The notes: generated from the letters alone by a model not told the origin. A stretch of DNA of 64,000 bases from Maridesulfovibrio hydrothermalis AM13 = DSM 14728 (GCF_000331025.1 NC_020055.1:857870-921869); one strand, 5' to 3'. Positions 54,370 through 63,380 are shown, counted from the first letter of the stretch. Numbers and translations are program-made.

Positions 54370-55971
54370 ATGTCTGAACAGATAGATCCCATCCTTAAAA
54401 AAGAAGTTGAGCGCAGAAGAACTTTCGGCATTATCAGTCATCCTGATGCCGGTAAAACGACTTTAACTGAAAAACTCCTTCTTTATGGTGGTGCTATTCA
54501 GATGGCCGGGACAGTAAAATCCCGCAAAGCAAACCGCCATGCGACTTCCGACTGGATGGCAATGGAGCAGGAACGTGGAATTTCCGTTACCACATCGGTT
54601 ATGAAGTTCAACTACAAGGATTATGAAGTAAACCTTCTGGACACCCCCGGCCATCAGGATTTCTCCGAAGATACCTACCGCGTGCTCACTGCTGTTGACT
54701 CCGCCCTTATGGTTATCGACTGTGCAAAAGGTGTTGAAGTTCAGACCAAAAAGCTCATGGAAGTCTGCCGCATGCGTGACACTCCCATTATCACTTTCAT
54801 CAACAAGATGGACCGTGAAGGAGTTGATCCGTTTGACCTGCTTCAGGACATTGAAGACACCCTGCACATTGAATGCGCGCCGCTTAGCTGGCCGATCGGT
54901 ATGGGGGCTGACTTCAAAGGCACTTACAATATCCACAAAGGAGAGCTGCACCTGTTCTCCGCCATACACGGCGGAGCTATCCAGAAAGGTGAGATAATTA
55001 AAGATCTTTCAAGCTCCCGCCTTGATGAACTGCTCGGCGATCAGGCTGACCAGCTCCGCGATGAACTGGAACTGCTTGAAGGCGCCGGTTATCCCTTTGA
55101 CAAGGAACGTTATCTCGCCGGCAAGCAGACCCCTGTATTTTTCGGTAGTGCCATCAACAACTTCGGCGTGCAGGAAATGCTGGATTCATTTGTTGAACTG
55201 GCTCCCCATCCACGCCCCAGAGCCACAACCACACGCGAAGTTTCTCCGTTCGAAAGCGATTTTTCAGCTGTAGCCTTTAAGATTCAGGCAAATATGGACC
55301 CCGCCCACCGTGACCGCATTGCATTTGTCCGCATCTGTTCCGGTCAGTTCAAAAGAGGCATGAAAGTCCGCCATCACCGCATCGGCAAAGAAGTACAAAT
55401 TGCCAACGCCACTATCTTCATGGCGCAGGATCGGACCGGTGTTGAAGAAGCATGGCCCGGTGATATCATCGGTATACACAACCACGGGACCATCAAAATA
55501 GGTGATACTTTCACCTCCACCAAAGAAGAACTCAAATTCACCGGAATTCCCAACTTTGCACCGGAACATTTCCGTCGGGTTATTCTCAGGAATCCCCTCA
55601 AGAGCAAACAGCTCAACAAAGGACTGCACCAGCTTGCTGAAGAAGGTGCAGTGCAGCTTTTCAAACCGCTCGGAAATAACGACAATATCCTCGGAGCTGT
55701 CGGTTTGCTACAGTTTGATGTCATCATGTCACGCCTTAAAGATGAATACAGCGTAGATGCTCTATACGAGCCGGTGGAATATCACACCGCAAGATGGATT
55801 TGCAGTGACGACGCAAAACAGATTGATGGGATCAAAAAACGTTACCCCCGCTTTGTCGCCCTTGATGGAGACGGCAACCTGACTTTTCTTGCCCCGAGTC
55901 AGTGGCGTTTGCAACAGGCTGAAGAAGAATGGCCGAAAATTGATTTCAACAAGACAAGGGAGCATGAATAA
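54370..55971 (+). CDS. prfC: Peptide chain release factor 3
   Basis: RF3 is a GTPase that removes RF1 or RF2 from the ribosome after termination. The 533-residue length is normal. GTPase motifs are [15 protein letters not shown] (G1), a switch with [22 protein letters not shown] (G3) and NKMDREG (G4). The EF-G-like domains II and III follow; the lack of domains IV and V separates RF3 from EF-G. AGGAAGC precedes the start. It stands alone, with a spacer rich in hairpins downstream. Confidence 0.95.
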   Translation: MSEQIDPILKKEVERRRTFGIISHPDAGKTTLTEKLLLYGGAIQMAGTVKSRKANRHATSDWMAMEQERGISVTTSVMKFNYKDYEVNLLDTPGHQDFSEDTYRVLTAVDSALMVIDCAKGVEVQTKKLMEVCRMRDTPIITFINKMDREGVDPFDLLQDIEDTLHIECAPLSWPIGMGADFKGTYNIHKGELHLFSAIHGGAIQKGEIIKDLSSSRLDELLGDQADQLRDELELLEGAGYPFDKERYLAGKQTPVFFGSAINNFGVQEMLDSFVELAPHPRPRATTTREVSPFESDFSAVAFKIQANMDPAHRDRIAFVRICSGQFKRGMKVRHHRIGKEVQIANATIFMAQDRTGVEEAWPGDIIGIHNHGTIKIGDTFTSTKEELKFTGIPNFAPEHFRRVILRNPLKSKQLNKGLHQLAEEGAVQLFKPLGNNDNILGAVGLLQFDVIMSRLKDEYSVDALYEPVEYHTARWICSDDAKQIDGIKKRYPRFVALDGDGNLTFLAPSQWRLQQAEEEWPKIDFNKTREHE

Positions 55972-56172
55972 GCCTTTTTCAGAGCAAAGAGCGTACTGAA
56001 TTTGCTGCTGAGGGTTGACGAACCCTTGATAGGTTAATAACCAAAGCAGATAAATGTAAGCTTCCGGTTCGGGGATTGGGGCGGTTTACAAAGAGGGCTG
56101 CCCTTAATCCGGCTGTTAACACGGTCAGGCTCAATTTATTTTTTTCTTAAAAATCAGTACATTATCCTGCTC
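55972..56172 (+). other. Spacer after prfC with small hairpins
   Basis: This spacer holds AGGGTT-GACG-AACCCT and GGTTA-A-TAACC, two small adjacent hairpins around 56010-56042. Neither has a clear T run. No coding frame is believable. Confidence 0.45.
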
Positions 56173-56271
56173 GCCCGTGGTTTTTCAGGTGTTTAAAAAC
56201 CTGAAGCACCACGGGCCGGTAGGAATTATTTGCTGTTTTAAAAACAGCATAATATTTTCAACTACTACCGG
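56173..56271 (+). promoter_or_regulatory. Highly structured leader upstream of the RNase D-like gene
   Basis: Two large hairpins stand next to each other. Hairpin 1: GCCCGTGGT/ACCACGGGC (56173-56181, 56208-56216), with inner TTCAGGT/ACCTGAA (56184-56190, 56199-56205). Hairpin 2: CCGGTAG/CTACCGG (56216-56222, 56265-56271), with inner GCTGTTTT/AAAACAGC (56232-56239, 56241-56248) and an ATTAT/ATAAT step between. The last arm touches GGAAG, the only ribosome-binding-site-like bases before the start at 56287. Confidence 0.7.
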
Positions 56272-56286
56272 AAGCCGTTCTAATTT

Positions 56287-56883
56287 ATGCAAGTACCTGA
56301 AGAATACAAAAAAAAATTTACTAAAGCTGAAATCAATGAACTTCCTTTGCGGCAATATGAAGGCCCTATCAAGCTCATTGACAATGAAGAAGATGTTCCC
56401 GATGCCATTGCGAAGCTAAGCAAATGCAAACTGCTCGGCTTTGATACCGAAACCAGACCTGTTTTCAGGAAAGGACTGTCCTATCCTCCTTCTCTTATCC
56501 AGCTTGCAACAGATGACTGTGTCTACCTGCTGCATTTAAGCCACATTTCTTTATCAGACTACATTAAGAAGCTTCTATCTTCTGCCGATATAATCAAAAC
56601 AGGCGTGGCTGTTATCAATGATGTTAAGGAACTCCGGCAGGTTTCCCCATTTGACGGCAAAGGATTTGTCGACCTCGGGGATCTTGCCAGAAGTCTTGAA
56701 ATGCAAACAAACGGACTGCGCAATCTTGCTGCGAACCTGCTTGGTTTCCGTATTTCCAAAGGAGTGCAATGCTCTAACTGGGGCCGCAAAGAACTGACCC
56801 CGCAACAGCTGACTTATGCGGCTACTGACGCATGGGTCAGTAGAGAAATATACCTGAAATTTAAAGACCTTGGGATTCTATAA
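56287..56883 (+). CDS. RNase D-like 3'-5' exonuclease
   Basis: This 198-residue protein is a DEDD-family exonuclease domain without the HRDC domains of full RNase D. Motif I is GFDTETRP (Asp53, Glu55), motif II is in VAVINDVKEL, and motif III is YAATDAW, with the Tyr-x3-Asp arrangement of the DEDDy type. Such single-domain proteins degrade or trim structured RNA or single-stranded ends. The only ribosome-binding-like bases (GGAAG) are 12 bases upstream and lie at the foot of a hairpin. The exported repeat protein follows 57 bases later. Confidence 0.85.
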   Translation: MQVPEEYKKKFTKAEINELPLRQYEGPIKLIDNEEDVPDAIAKLSKCKLLGFDTETRPVFRKGLSYPPSLIQLATDDCVYLLHLSHISLSDYIKKLLSSADIIKTGVAVINDVKELRQVSPFDGKGFVDLGDLARSLEMQTNGLRNLAANLLGFRISKGVQCSNWGRKELTPQQLTYAATDAWVSREIYLKFKDLGIL

Positions 56884-56940
56884 GTATTCTCAGCACAATT
56901 AACCCTGTTCTCCGGTTAAAACCGGGCAAGGTGATATAAA

Positions 56941-58101
56941 ATGAAAGTCAGACTGATCCTTATTACTCTATTTATTCTCATCGTTACCGCTCTGCCCGCC
57001 TTGGCGCAGGACGACTGCCCTTCTATTTTCAAGGCTGAACTGGAAAATCTTCCCGGCATCAAATCCGTTGTACAAGACCAAAACGGCTTTTTGGCTATTC
57101 TTGATTCTGCTGAAAAAATAGAAGCCACCAGAAAAGTATCCAGCATCAAAGCCCTGCGCAAAAAAACCAACCCCGGCCAGTGCGATTTTTCCGGCGTAGC
57201 CGTTGCAATCATGGACAGCAATCTCCAGCTTGTAAAAAGCAGCACTGACTCTGCGCTAAATCGCGATGACGTTACCAAACTGCTCTATAAATATGTATAT
57301 GATCTCAGTCCGGTTGAAGTTGAAGAGAATCTCAAAGGTTACGAAAGACTTTCCGAACGCTCTCCACAAAACAGTTACTATGCCGCCCGTAAAAAGCATT
57401 ACATAAAACGTATCAATTTAATCAAAGCCAGAAATGAATTCATTGCTCAATGCTTGAAAGAAGCCCGCAAAGACAAAAGCATCGTTGACCTTAAGGTCAA
57501 AAAGGACTTCTACCTTTTCGTAACAGCAACTGAAAACGCTGCTGAAACAGCCGCCGCCTTTCTGGAAAAAGTTGTTGCAACAACACAAAAACCTGAAAAA
57601 AAATTGTGCGTCATAGCCTACAGCAAAGACCTCAGCAGCAAAGAGACCAACTGCCCTGATGAGTATAAAAAAAACCTCGTAGAGACTGAAGAGGAATTGC
57701 TTATGCGTCATGTACAATCTTTGCCCAGCTATCAGATTCAGAGGAATATCAACGGCTACAAGGCACTAAAAGCACTCAACCCGAATTCCACTCTCTACAC
57801 CAGAAAACTTGCAGCCTACGAAATAAAACTGCAAGGACTTAACAAGTTCCTAAATATCAGCTTCGTAAACGGCAACAGAGTTTTCACCAAGAGCAGCTCC
57901 AAGGGATCAACACTTTTCGCAAGCGTTAACAAAGAAGCCCTCAAAGGAAAATCACAATCCGCAAAATTAAAGCTGTTCAAAACTTTAGCCGCATACTACG
58001 CGCACACCGGCAAAGCCTATCCAAGGTGTGTACTTAAAAATTCCGCAGGCAAAACCCTCGGGACAATATCCTGCGGCAAAACCCGTTGCAGCTTCAGATA
58101 A
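56941..58101 (+). CDS. Exported protein with internal repeats, function unknown
   Basis: This 386-residue protein has a signal peptide (residues 1-22, ALA-QD). It contains an internal duplication. Residues 114-163 and 253-302 share the pattern N-x-x-G-Y-x-x-L-x-x-x-x-P-x-x-x-x-Y, each following a small strand-rich segment (about 36-100 and 178-235). A third, decayed strand-rich segment forms the C-terminus, which ends in a Cys- and Arg-rich tail (SCGKTRCSFR). I do not recognise the family; the helical parts look like a TPR-like pair. AAGGTGAT precedes the start. Confidence 0.72.
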   Translation: MKVRLILITLFILIVTALPALAQDDCPSIFKAELENLPGIKSVVQDQNGFLAILDSAEKIEATRKVSSIKALRKKTNPGQCDFSGVAVAIMDSNLQLVKSSTDSALNRDDVTKLLYKYVYDLSPVEVEENLKGYERLSERSPQNSYYAARKKHYIKRINLIKARNEFIAQCLKEARKDKSIVDLKVKKDFYLFVTATENAAETAAAFLEKVVATTQKPEKKLCVIAYSKDLSSKETNCPDEYKKNLVETEEELLMRHVQSLPSYQIQRNINGYKALKALNPNSTLYTRKLAAYEIKLQGLNKFLNISFVNGNRVFTKSSSKGSTLFASVNKEALKGKSQSAKLKLFKTLAAYYAHTGKAYPRCVLKNSAGKTLGTISCGKTRCSFR

Positions 58102-58140
58102 CCTGCCTTGTCAGTATCCTTCGGCAACCCTCCGGAGACT

Positions 58141-58162
58141 AACCCTTTTTGAAAAAAGGGTT
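58141..58162 (+). terminator. Hairpin after the exported repeat protein
   Basis: AACCCTTTTT (58141-58150) pairs perfectly with AAAAAGGGTT (58153-58162), followed by TTAATAAT. The loop is only two bases, so it is probably a weak terminator. Confidence 0.55.
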
Positions 58163-58223
58163 TAATAATCCCAAAACCTTTTAGCTGGGTAGAGTTAGAT
58201 CTTAACTTTCTTCGCTGCGTCAT

Positions 58224-58274
58224 TAAAAAAACGTCGAAGCTGAATTTGATAATTCAACTCCGACGTTTTATTTT
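58224..58274. terminator. Convergent bidirectional terminator
   Basis: AAAACGTCG (58228-58236) pairs with CGACGTTTT (58261-58269) with an inner TGAATT/AATTCA stem. T runs follow on both strands, ending the exported-protein gene and the Gate-domain gene. Confidence 0.9.
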
Positions 58275-58294
58275 GTCATCAGGATTTCAATAGA

Positions 58295-59260
58295 CTACAT
58301 CGTAACAACAAAATACACAGCCCCGACCAGCATCAGGCTTACCGCACGCAGCCCTTGATTGTAGATAATGAGCTTGATAGCCATTTTCCCTCTGAATATT
58401 CCGGCATAATATGGAAGCTGATGGCGTACAGCACGCATGGGTGTGGACAAAATATTTCCGACCATGAGAGCCAGTACAATCTCTCTTGGTTCAAGCGTTC
58501 CGGCCCCGAGAAGTGCTCCGGCAGCGGCAAGCCCTGCGGTGAACTCCGCTGCTATACTGAAAGCTATTACGCCGAATATTTTAGGATTAAGCCATGAAAG
58601 AAAGGTAAGATGATCACTCAAGTATGCTTGAAAAGCCTCAAAATAACCATATTGGCGCAAAAAGAAGAAAACTATGTAGATAGGAATAGTTATGTAGATT
58701 ACGCGAGGCAGTCTTTTTTTTAATCGCTTTAAAGCCTTGGCAAGAATCTCGGAAAAGGATTTCGATTCCTGTTCTTTCAATTTACTGAGCACATTGCCGC
58801 ATACTTTATCTTCCGGTAACGCAAAACGGCCCCAGAGCACAATTGCCGCAGTGCGGACAAAAGCAGCGAGAAGCGTTAAGCCTACATAAATAAAAGCCAC
58901 GCTGCCGATAAACGGAGCGGCAATGAAAAAGACCGTGGGCATATGCAGAAAATAAGTAGGCAAGCTGTTAAAAAGGTTTGATACCACAAGTTCACGGTCA
59001 GAGATTTCACCTTTCTCATAAGCTTCAGAAAGCATGGAGTTCGCAGCTACTCCGGAAAAAAAGGCTAACGCAAAACTTGCGCCGCTGATATCTTTGAGCC
59101 GTCCAGCGCGGATGAGCGGAGTTGCAACCTTGCCCATAGCCCTTGTCCAGCGAAGACCTTCAACAATATTACCGACAAACAGGCCGAGACTGATAAATAA
59201 AATGAGCCGGATCAACGGCCAGCCGAGTCCGCTCCAGAGAATTTCAGGGGAAAGAGACAA
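58295..59260 (-). CDS. Nucleoside-recognition (Gate) domain membrane protein
   Basis: This 321-residue inner-membrane protein has about eight membrane helices. It shows the Gate/nucleoside-recognition pattern, with FFSGVAANSMLSEAYEKGEI in the first half and FTAGLAAAGALLGAG with MVGNILSTPMRAVRHQLP in the second half. The family includes spore-maturation-like and YjiH-like proteins of uncertain transport function. Two separated halves with a central basic loop (KALKRLKKRLPR) are typical. It lies seven bases after a small gene, so the two are co-transcribed. Confidence 0.82.
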   Translation of the reverse strand: MSLSPEILWSGLGWPLIRLILFISLGLFVGNIVEGLRWTRAMGKVATPLIRAGRLKDISGASFALAFFSGVAANSMLSEAYEKGEISDRELVVSNLFNSLPTYFLHMPTVFFIAAPFIGSVAFIYVGLTLLAAFVRTAAIVLWGRFALPEDKVCGNVLSKLKEQESKSFSEILAKALKRLKKRLPRVIYITIPIYIVFFFLRQYGYFEAFQAYLSDHLTFLSWLNPKIFGVIAFSIAAEFTAGLAAAGALLGAGTLEPREIVLALMVGNILSTPMRAVRHQLPYYAGIFRGKMAIKLIIYNQGLRAVSLMLVGAVYFVVTM

Positions 59261-59267
59261 TTAAAAC

Positions 59268-59537
59268 CTACTTAGTTTTCCATGCTGCGGGTTTAGTGGT
59301 CCCGAGTTCAGAATTATTATCTTTGATTGCCCCGACAGCAAGCAGTTCGCTTAACGCTCTTTTAAAATCCGCATCTTCACCGTTCCACTTAGCAAGGCAT
59401 ATGTCAGCAGTAATATTTGCAGATTTAGCTGTACAGTTTTTATCAGGGTCAATCTTGGAACCTTCCAATCCTTCAATAAGCAGAAAAAGAGAGACGGCCT
59501 CAACAGAAAGGCCGAGATCGAAAATGGTAGCAGCCAT
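59268..59537 (-). CDS. Small conserved-looking protein, function unknown
   Basis: This 89-residue soluble protein starts at ATG 59537, preceded by GGAGGAAGTA; a longer frame to 59630 has no support. The pattern of helices with TADICLAKWNGEDADFKRAL and a C-terminal LLAVGAIKDN looks like a small winged helix, but no family is recognised. It lies seven bases ahead of the Gate-domain gene and probably belongs to its operon. Confidence 0.72.
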   Translation of the reverse strand: MAATIFDLGLSVEAVSLFLLIEGLEGSKIDPDKNCTAKSANITADICLAKWNGEDADFKRALSELLAVGAIKDNNSELGTTKPAAWKTK

Positions 59538-59713
59538 TACTTCCTCCGAATTTAATAGTGTTGCAGAGAAAGTATACTCGAACCCGATCAAGTGCCAGCG
59601 AAAAATAATTTCAATAGAAACAACATCCATTGAAAATTTTTAAAAGCACACACAGGTATCCTGCAGGGCTGTGCAGTTATGTGCCAGCCCGCAGGGTTGC
59701 CGGGGACTTATGT

Positions 59714-60562
59714 TTAAATACGTTCGCGGAGTAAGGTTTTAAACTGCTTGAGTTCTTCGTCCTTCATTTTGCTAAAATTTCCTTCGGCTGGAAATGCTCC
59801 GCTAGCGACTTCATCGACATAACTTTTGATGGCATCAATACTTTCGCCGCGCAGCTGAGCATATTTTTTGACAAACGCAGGTACGAAACGGTCAAAAAGG
59901 CCGAGGATGTCATGATAAACAAGCACCTGCCCGTCTGTATGCGGTCCTGCTCCGATACCGATAGTGGGGATACTAATCCGCCCGGTTATCTCCTGAGCAA
60001 CCTCACAGGGCACAGCTTCAAGGACAATAGAAAAACATCCGGCAGCTTCAAGGGCAACGGCCTCGTCAACGAGCGCGGCAGCAGAACGGGCACTTTTGCC
60101 CTGCGCTTTAAATCCACCAAAACGAGCAACATGCTGCGGAGTTAAACCGATATGCCCCTGCACCGGCACACCGGAATTAACAATGGCGGTGATATGATCC
60201 AGAAAAGGAAAACCGCCTTCCAGCTTTACCGCACGCGCTCCTGTTCTACTTAAGAATCTGCCGGCATTTTCCACCGCCATTGCAACAGAAGGCTGATAGG
60301 ACATAAACGGCATGTCACCGACGATGAGTGCTCTTTTAGCACCTCGGGAAACTGCGGCTCCGTGATGCAGCATGTCCTCCATCGTTACAGACAGAGTATC
60401 ATCATAGCCGAGGACAACCATCCCGAGAGAATCACCGACAAGAATCATGTCCACCTCAGCCGCATCAGCAATCTGGCCGGATGGATAGTCATAAGCGGTA
60501 ACCATTGAAATTTTACGCTGTCCTTTAAGTGCCAATATATCTGGAGCTGTAATTTTTTTCAT
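59714..60562 (-). CDS. panB: 3-Methyl-2-oxobutanoate hydroxymethyltransferase
   Basis: PanB makes ketopantoate from 2-oxoisovalerate and methylene-tetrahydrofolate in pantothenate (vitamin B5 and CoA) biosynthesis. The 282-residue protein has ISMVTAYDYPSGQIAD, VGDSLGMVVLGYDDT with the metal-binding Asp, VKLEGG with the catalytic-site Glu, and GHIGLTPQ. ATG 60562 is preceded by GAGGAAT; a longer frame to 60574 is less likely. The other pan genes are not in the window. Confidence 0.95.
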   Translation of the reverse strand: MKKITAPDILALKGQRKISMVTAYDYPSGQIADAAEVDMILVGDSLGMVVLGYDDTLSVTMEDMLHHGAAVSRGAKRALIVGDMPFMSYQPSVAMAVENAGRFLSRTGARAVKLEGGFPFLDHITAIVNSGVPVQGHIGLTPQHVARFGGFKAQGKSARSAAALVDEAVALEAAGCFSIVLEAVPCEVAQEITGRISIPTIGIGAGPHTDGQVLVYHDILGLFDRFVPAFVKKYAQLRGESIDAIKSYVDEVASGAFPAEGNFSKMKDEELKQFKTLLRERI

Positions 60563-60703
60563 TTTATTCCTCATAAATTAAAATCAGATGAATATTTTCA
60601 GGTTTGAAGAATCTGGAACCGTAAAGAAGCCCATAACTGAGTGCTGCGCGATATGAGCAGGAGAAGGAAGAATCGTCAACCCAAGTGAAAAAGATATCAT
60701 TGC

Positions 60704-60746
60704 GCATAAAAAAGGCCCGGCATAAAGCCGGGCCTTTTAAAAAAAC
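60704..60746. terminator. Bidirectional terminator between the S24 regulator and panB
   Basis: AAAAGGCCCGGC (60710-60721) pairs perfectly with GCCGGGCCTTTT (60727-60738). T runs follow on both sides; on the minus strand it ends the S24 regulator gene. Confidence 0.93.
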
Positions 60747-60761
60747 ACATAAAGTAAAAAC

Positions 60762-61448
60762 CTAAAGTTCCTGCATAACCCATACAACTCGTCCCACAAC
60801 AAATTTATCCTGATCTTCAACGGCAATATACTGTTCAGGATGCTGTGAATCTTCGGGCCGCAATATGAAACGGGAATTTTCAGGATCAAAAAAGACCCTG
60901 CGAATCACGACACCCTGATGAGGAACATAAATGGCGTAGATATCACCAGCCATAAGCCTTTTCTGGGTATCATCTATTCCCGCAAAAGCGTCTCTCCTGA
61001 TGGCCGGCTCCATGGATGAACCTTCCACCCTGAGAACCACAAGAGAAGAACGATAAAAAGTTTCAGGAATGTTCAGCTCTGATACCTGCTGTGGCATCCA
61101 TGTCTGGGAGCTGACATCTTCACCGGCCATGGATGAAACAGGAACAATTCTTCCCCGCGACTGTACCTGCCCGTACTGGGCAGTAGTTTCGCTTAAAATT
61201 GTATCAGCTGCAATTTTACCCTTACCCGGCTTCAGATACACAGGCTCAATACCGTCAGACAACCACTCGGGGTTCAGGCCGTGGGTTCTGTACAGCTTGA
61301 TATACCATTCAGCTGGGATAGAACTCCGCCTCTTTGCATCAGAGATACTTGACTGCCGTATATTAAGAATCTCGGCAAGCTGAACTTGAGTTCTAGTACC
61401 GGTAGCCTTTTTAATTCTTTCCAAACTTTCATCAAACCACTTTGACAC
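60762..61448 (-). CDS. CI/LexA-like regulator with S24-type domain
   Basis: This 228-residue protein has an N-terminal helix-turn-helix (about residues 12-65, TQVQLAEILNIRQSSISDAKR) like phage CI repressors. The C-terminal domain is of the S24 type (about 125-228). The nucleophile serine is in VEGSSMEPAI. At the position of the catalytic lysine the chain reads VVIRRVFF, with Arg in place of Lys, so self-cleavage may be lost. GTG 61448 is chosen because AGGAGG lies seven bases upstream; a longer ATG frame to 61478 has no support. A perfect palindrome lies 74 bases upstream. No prophage genes are nearby. Confidence 0.88.
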   Translation of the reverse strand: MSKWFDESLERIKKATGTRTQVQLAEILNIRQSSISDAKRRSSIPAEWYIKLYRTHGLNPEWLSDGIEPVYLKPGKGKIAADTILSETTAQYGQVQSRGRIVPVSSMAGEDVSSQTWMPQQVSELNIPETFYRSSLVVLRVEGSSMEPAIRRDAFAGIDDTQKRLMAGDIYAIYVPHQGVVIRRVFFDPENSRFILRPEDSQHPEQYIAVEDQDKFVVGRVVWVMQEL

Positions 61449-61521
61449 GCCTAAACCTCCTGCGAAAACACAGTGCAAATTGTATTAATATCACAAAACA
61501 ATACAACTCAGAAGAGTGTAT

Positions 61522-61542
61522 AGAAATAACACTGTTATTTCT
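61522..61542 (-). promoter_or_regulatory. Perfect 21-bp palindrome, likely operator of the S24 regulator
   Basis: AGAAATAAC (61522-61530), a three-base centre ACT and GTTATTTCT (61534-61542) form a perfect inverted repeat. It lies 74 bases upstream of the start codon of the CI/LexA-like regulator, where an autoregulatory operator would be expected. Confidence 0.6.
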
Positions 61543-61988
61543 TAAGAATTTAGTTCTGGTTACAATTAACCTAAAACACAGTTACCATGAAAAATTTAAA
61601 GTAGCAAAGTACTAATGCAGCACAGCAATACACAGCAATAGGCCCTCACAATACAACTCTTGCAGTTATTCTACAGCTGCGCCAGACCATTCATCTCAGA
61701 CATAAAACCACAAAGCAAATATAGACTCTGCTACAAAAGCAACAATACTTTCGTAAAACGCATAGGACAAATAAAGCAAACTAAATAAAACAATCCAAAT
61801 ATCTATTTTTAAAACAGGTAAGACGACATGCAAGAGCTTCACAAATTATATACAGTGCACACACTAATAACAGCAACTAACACACTACAAGTCTAAATAA
61901 CTCTACATTTCGTCAGTTACTGCTTAATAGATACTCCAAAATATTTTAATTCTCCAATGGAAAATATATTATAACGAATATTGCCAAG
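61543..61988. other. AT-rich, repeat-containing spacer without a gene
   Basis: This spacer between the histidine kinase and the S24 regulator is rich in A and C on the plus strand, unlike its neighbours. It holds a tandem CACAGCAATA x2 (61621-61640). ACAATACAACTC at 61648-61659 repeats exactly 150 bases after a first copy at 61498-61509. No reading frame with a ribosome-binding site was found. Confidence 0.55.
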
Positions 61989-63380
61989 CTACTCATCGCC
62001 TAAGGGGAGAATAAAAAAGAAGTTATTTCCGCCATCCTGAGCTTCATAACCAACTTCACCGCCATGAAGTTCCACAACCTGACGAACAAAAAACAACCCA
62101 TGACCGGAACCATACTCATTCCCGACATTTTCACTGCGGAATCCGGGCTGAAAAAGTTTATCCCGATCATCTTCAGACAAATGCGGGCCGGTGGTAAAAA
62201 CGTTCAATTTAAGGCCGTCCCAGCCATTTTTAAAATGATCAGGAACATCCTCCCATCCATAAGCTGTAAACTTATCTTTCCGGCCATCCCCCATTGTTGC
62301 TTCACGGGTATATTTAACGGCATTCGAAAAAAGATTAGCATAAACTTGCGAAATCAACCCCACATCGGCAACGATAATCACTTCCAGATCGGGCACGCCG
62401 CCCATACTGATGTCCAGCCGTATGCCGCGCTCTTCAAACCGTGACCGATACCTCTCCAGTTGTGGTTCGATTATTTTCTTCAGAAGATTGCAAGGACGCT
62501 TTTCTACAATGTAACGTCCCTCTTCAAAGTGCTGCCGCCGGAGCAGAGTTTCTAAAAAGAGACTGGTCTGCTCGTAGTGGCTGTGTATTTCATTAAATTG
62601 CGAAACCAGACCGGAATAAAGCTGCTCAAGGTCATTACGGAGCTGCTCGGCCGGCTTATTTTCAACTTCACCCTCAAGTTTGTGGATGTTCTCTATTCTG
62701 TCGCGCAGTCGATTATAGAAAAGTTTAAAATACATGTTGGGAACAATTACGTTATGGCCCACGTCTTTGACCAGATTACGGACAAAATCAAGATGTTCCT
62801 GCCCTTTACGGCGAAGAAGTTTGCTGTGGAGCTGAAACCCGACGCGGTTTACGAATTTTTCAAAAAAGAGAGATTGATGCGGTGAAAGATTTTCTATTTT
62901 ATACAGTTCAAAACAGCCTATCACATCTCCGGCCGGCTTAAACGGCAACTGGTCAACCAGTTCGATATTACCACGGATGGGAACGAAAAGGTGCTCTCCC
63001 CGGTATTCTTTCACAAGAGGCACGGCACTGCATACCGGGGCTTTATTTTCAGTTCTTCCCACAGGAACAAACTCGTCAGGACCGATGGCAAGATACAGCC
63101 GGCAATCAAGGTCGAACAAAAATTTAGGAACAGCGGTACAGATGGTAAAAAACTCCTCAAGAGAATCAAACTCCTGAGCCAGATCAAAAAAGATCATCAA
63201 GGCCCGCTTTTCAGTGGCTGAAAAGCTGTAATCCTTGTAATCGTCCATCTTTTCATGGATCCTGCGCTGGATGGATAACAGCTTTTCAGGACCAAGTTCT
63301 GCTGAAAGGTGAAAGCCTTCACCAAGCATGCCTACCGGTTCTAATGAATATACATCTGCACTTTTTTTCCGATTTCCCAT
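61989..63380 (-). CDS. Soluble histidine kinase-like protein
   Basis: This 463-residue protein has no membrane helix. Residues about 1-200 form a sensor-like region (GAF-like, seen in FFDLAQEFDSLEEFF and GCFELYKIENLSPHQ). A helical phosphoacceptor region with a candidate histidine in VKDVGHNVIVPN follows. The ATPase domain has the N box NLFSNAVKY and G box GSGHGLFFVRQVVELHGGEVG. It lacks the receiver or output domain, so a separate response regulator is expected, and none lies beside it. It is divergent from the serB-like gene. Confidence 0.85.
   Translation of the reverse strand: MGNRKKSADVYSLEPVGMLGEGFHLSAELGPEKLLSIQRRIHEKMDDYKDYSFSATEKRALMIFFDLAQEFDSLEEFFTICTAVPKFLFDLDCRLYLAIGPDEFVPVGRTENKAPVCSAVPLVKEYRGEHLFVPIRGNIELVDQLPFKPAGDVIGCFELYKIENLSPHQSLFFEKFVNRVGFQLHSKLLRRKGQEHLDFVRNLVKDVGHNVIVPNMYFKLFYNRLRDRIENIHKLEGEVENKPAEQLRNDLEQLYSGLVSQFNEIHSHYEQTSLFLETLLRRQHFEEGRYIVEKRPCNLLKKIIEPQLERYRSRFEERGIRLDISMGGVPDLEVIIVADVGLISQVYANLFSNAVKYTREATMGDGRKDKFTAYGWEDVPDHFKNGWDGLKLNVFTTGPHLSEDDRDKLFQPGFRSENVGNEYGSGHGLFFVRQVVELHGGEVGYEAQDGGNNFFFILPLGDE

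Noticed and set aside
61621-61640. Possible CRISPR or minisatellite from the tandem CACAGCAATA
   Set aside because: There are only two 10-bp units and no spacer-repeat periodicity, so it is just a short tandem repeat.
60762-61988. Prophage around the CI/LexA-like regulator
   Set aside because: No integrase, structural, lysis or attachment-site sequence is present on either side; the flanks are panB and a histidine kinase.
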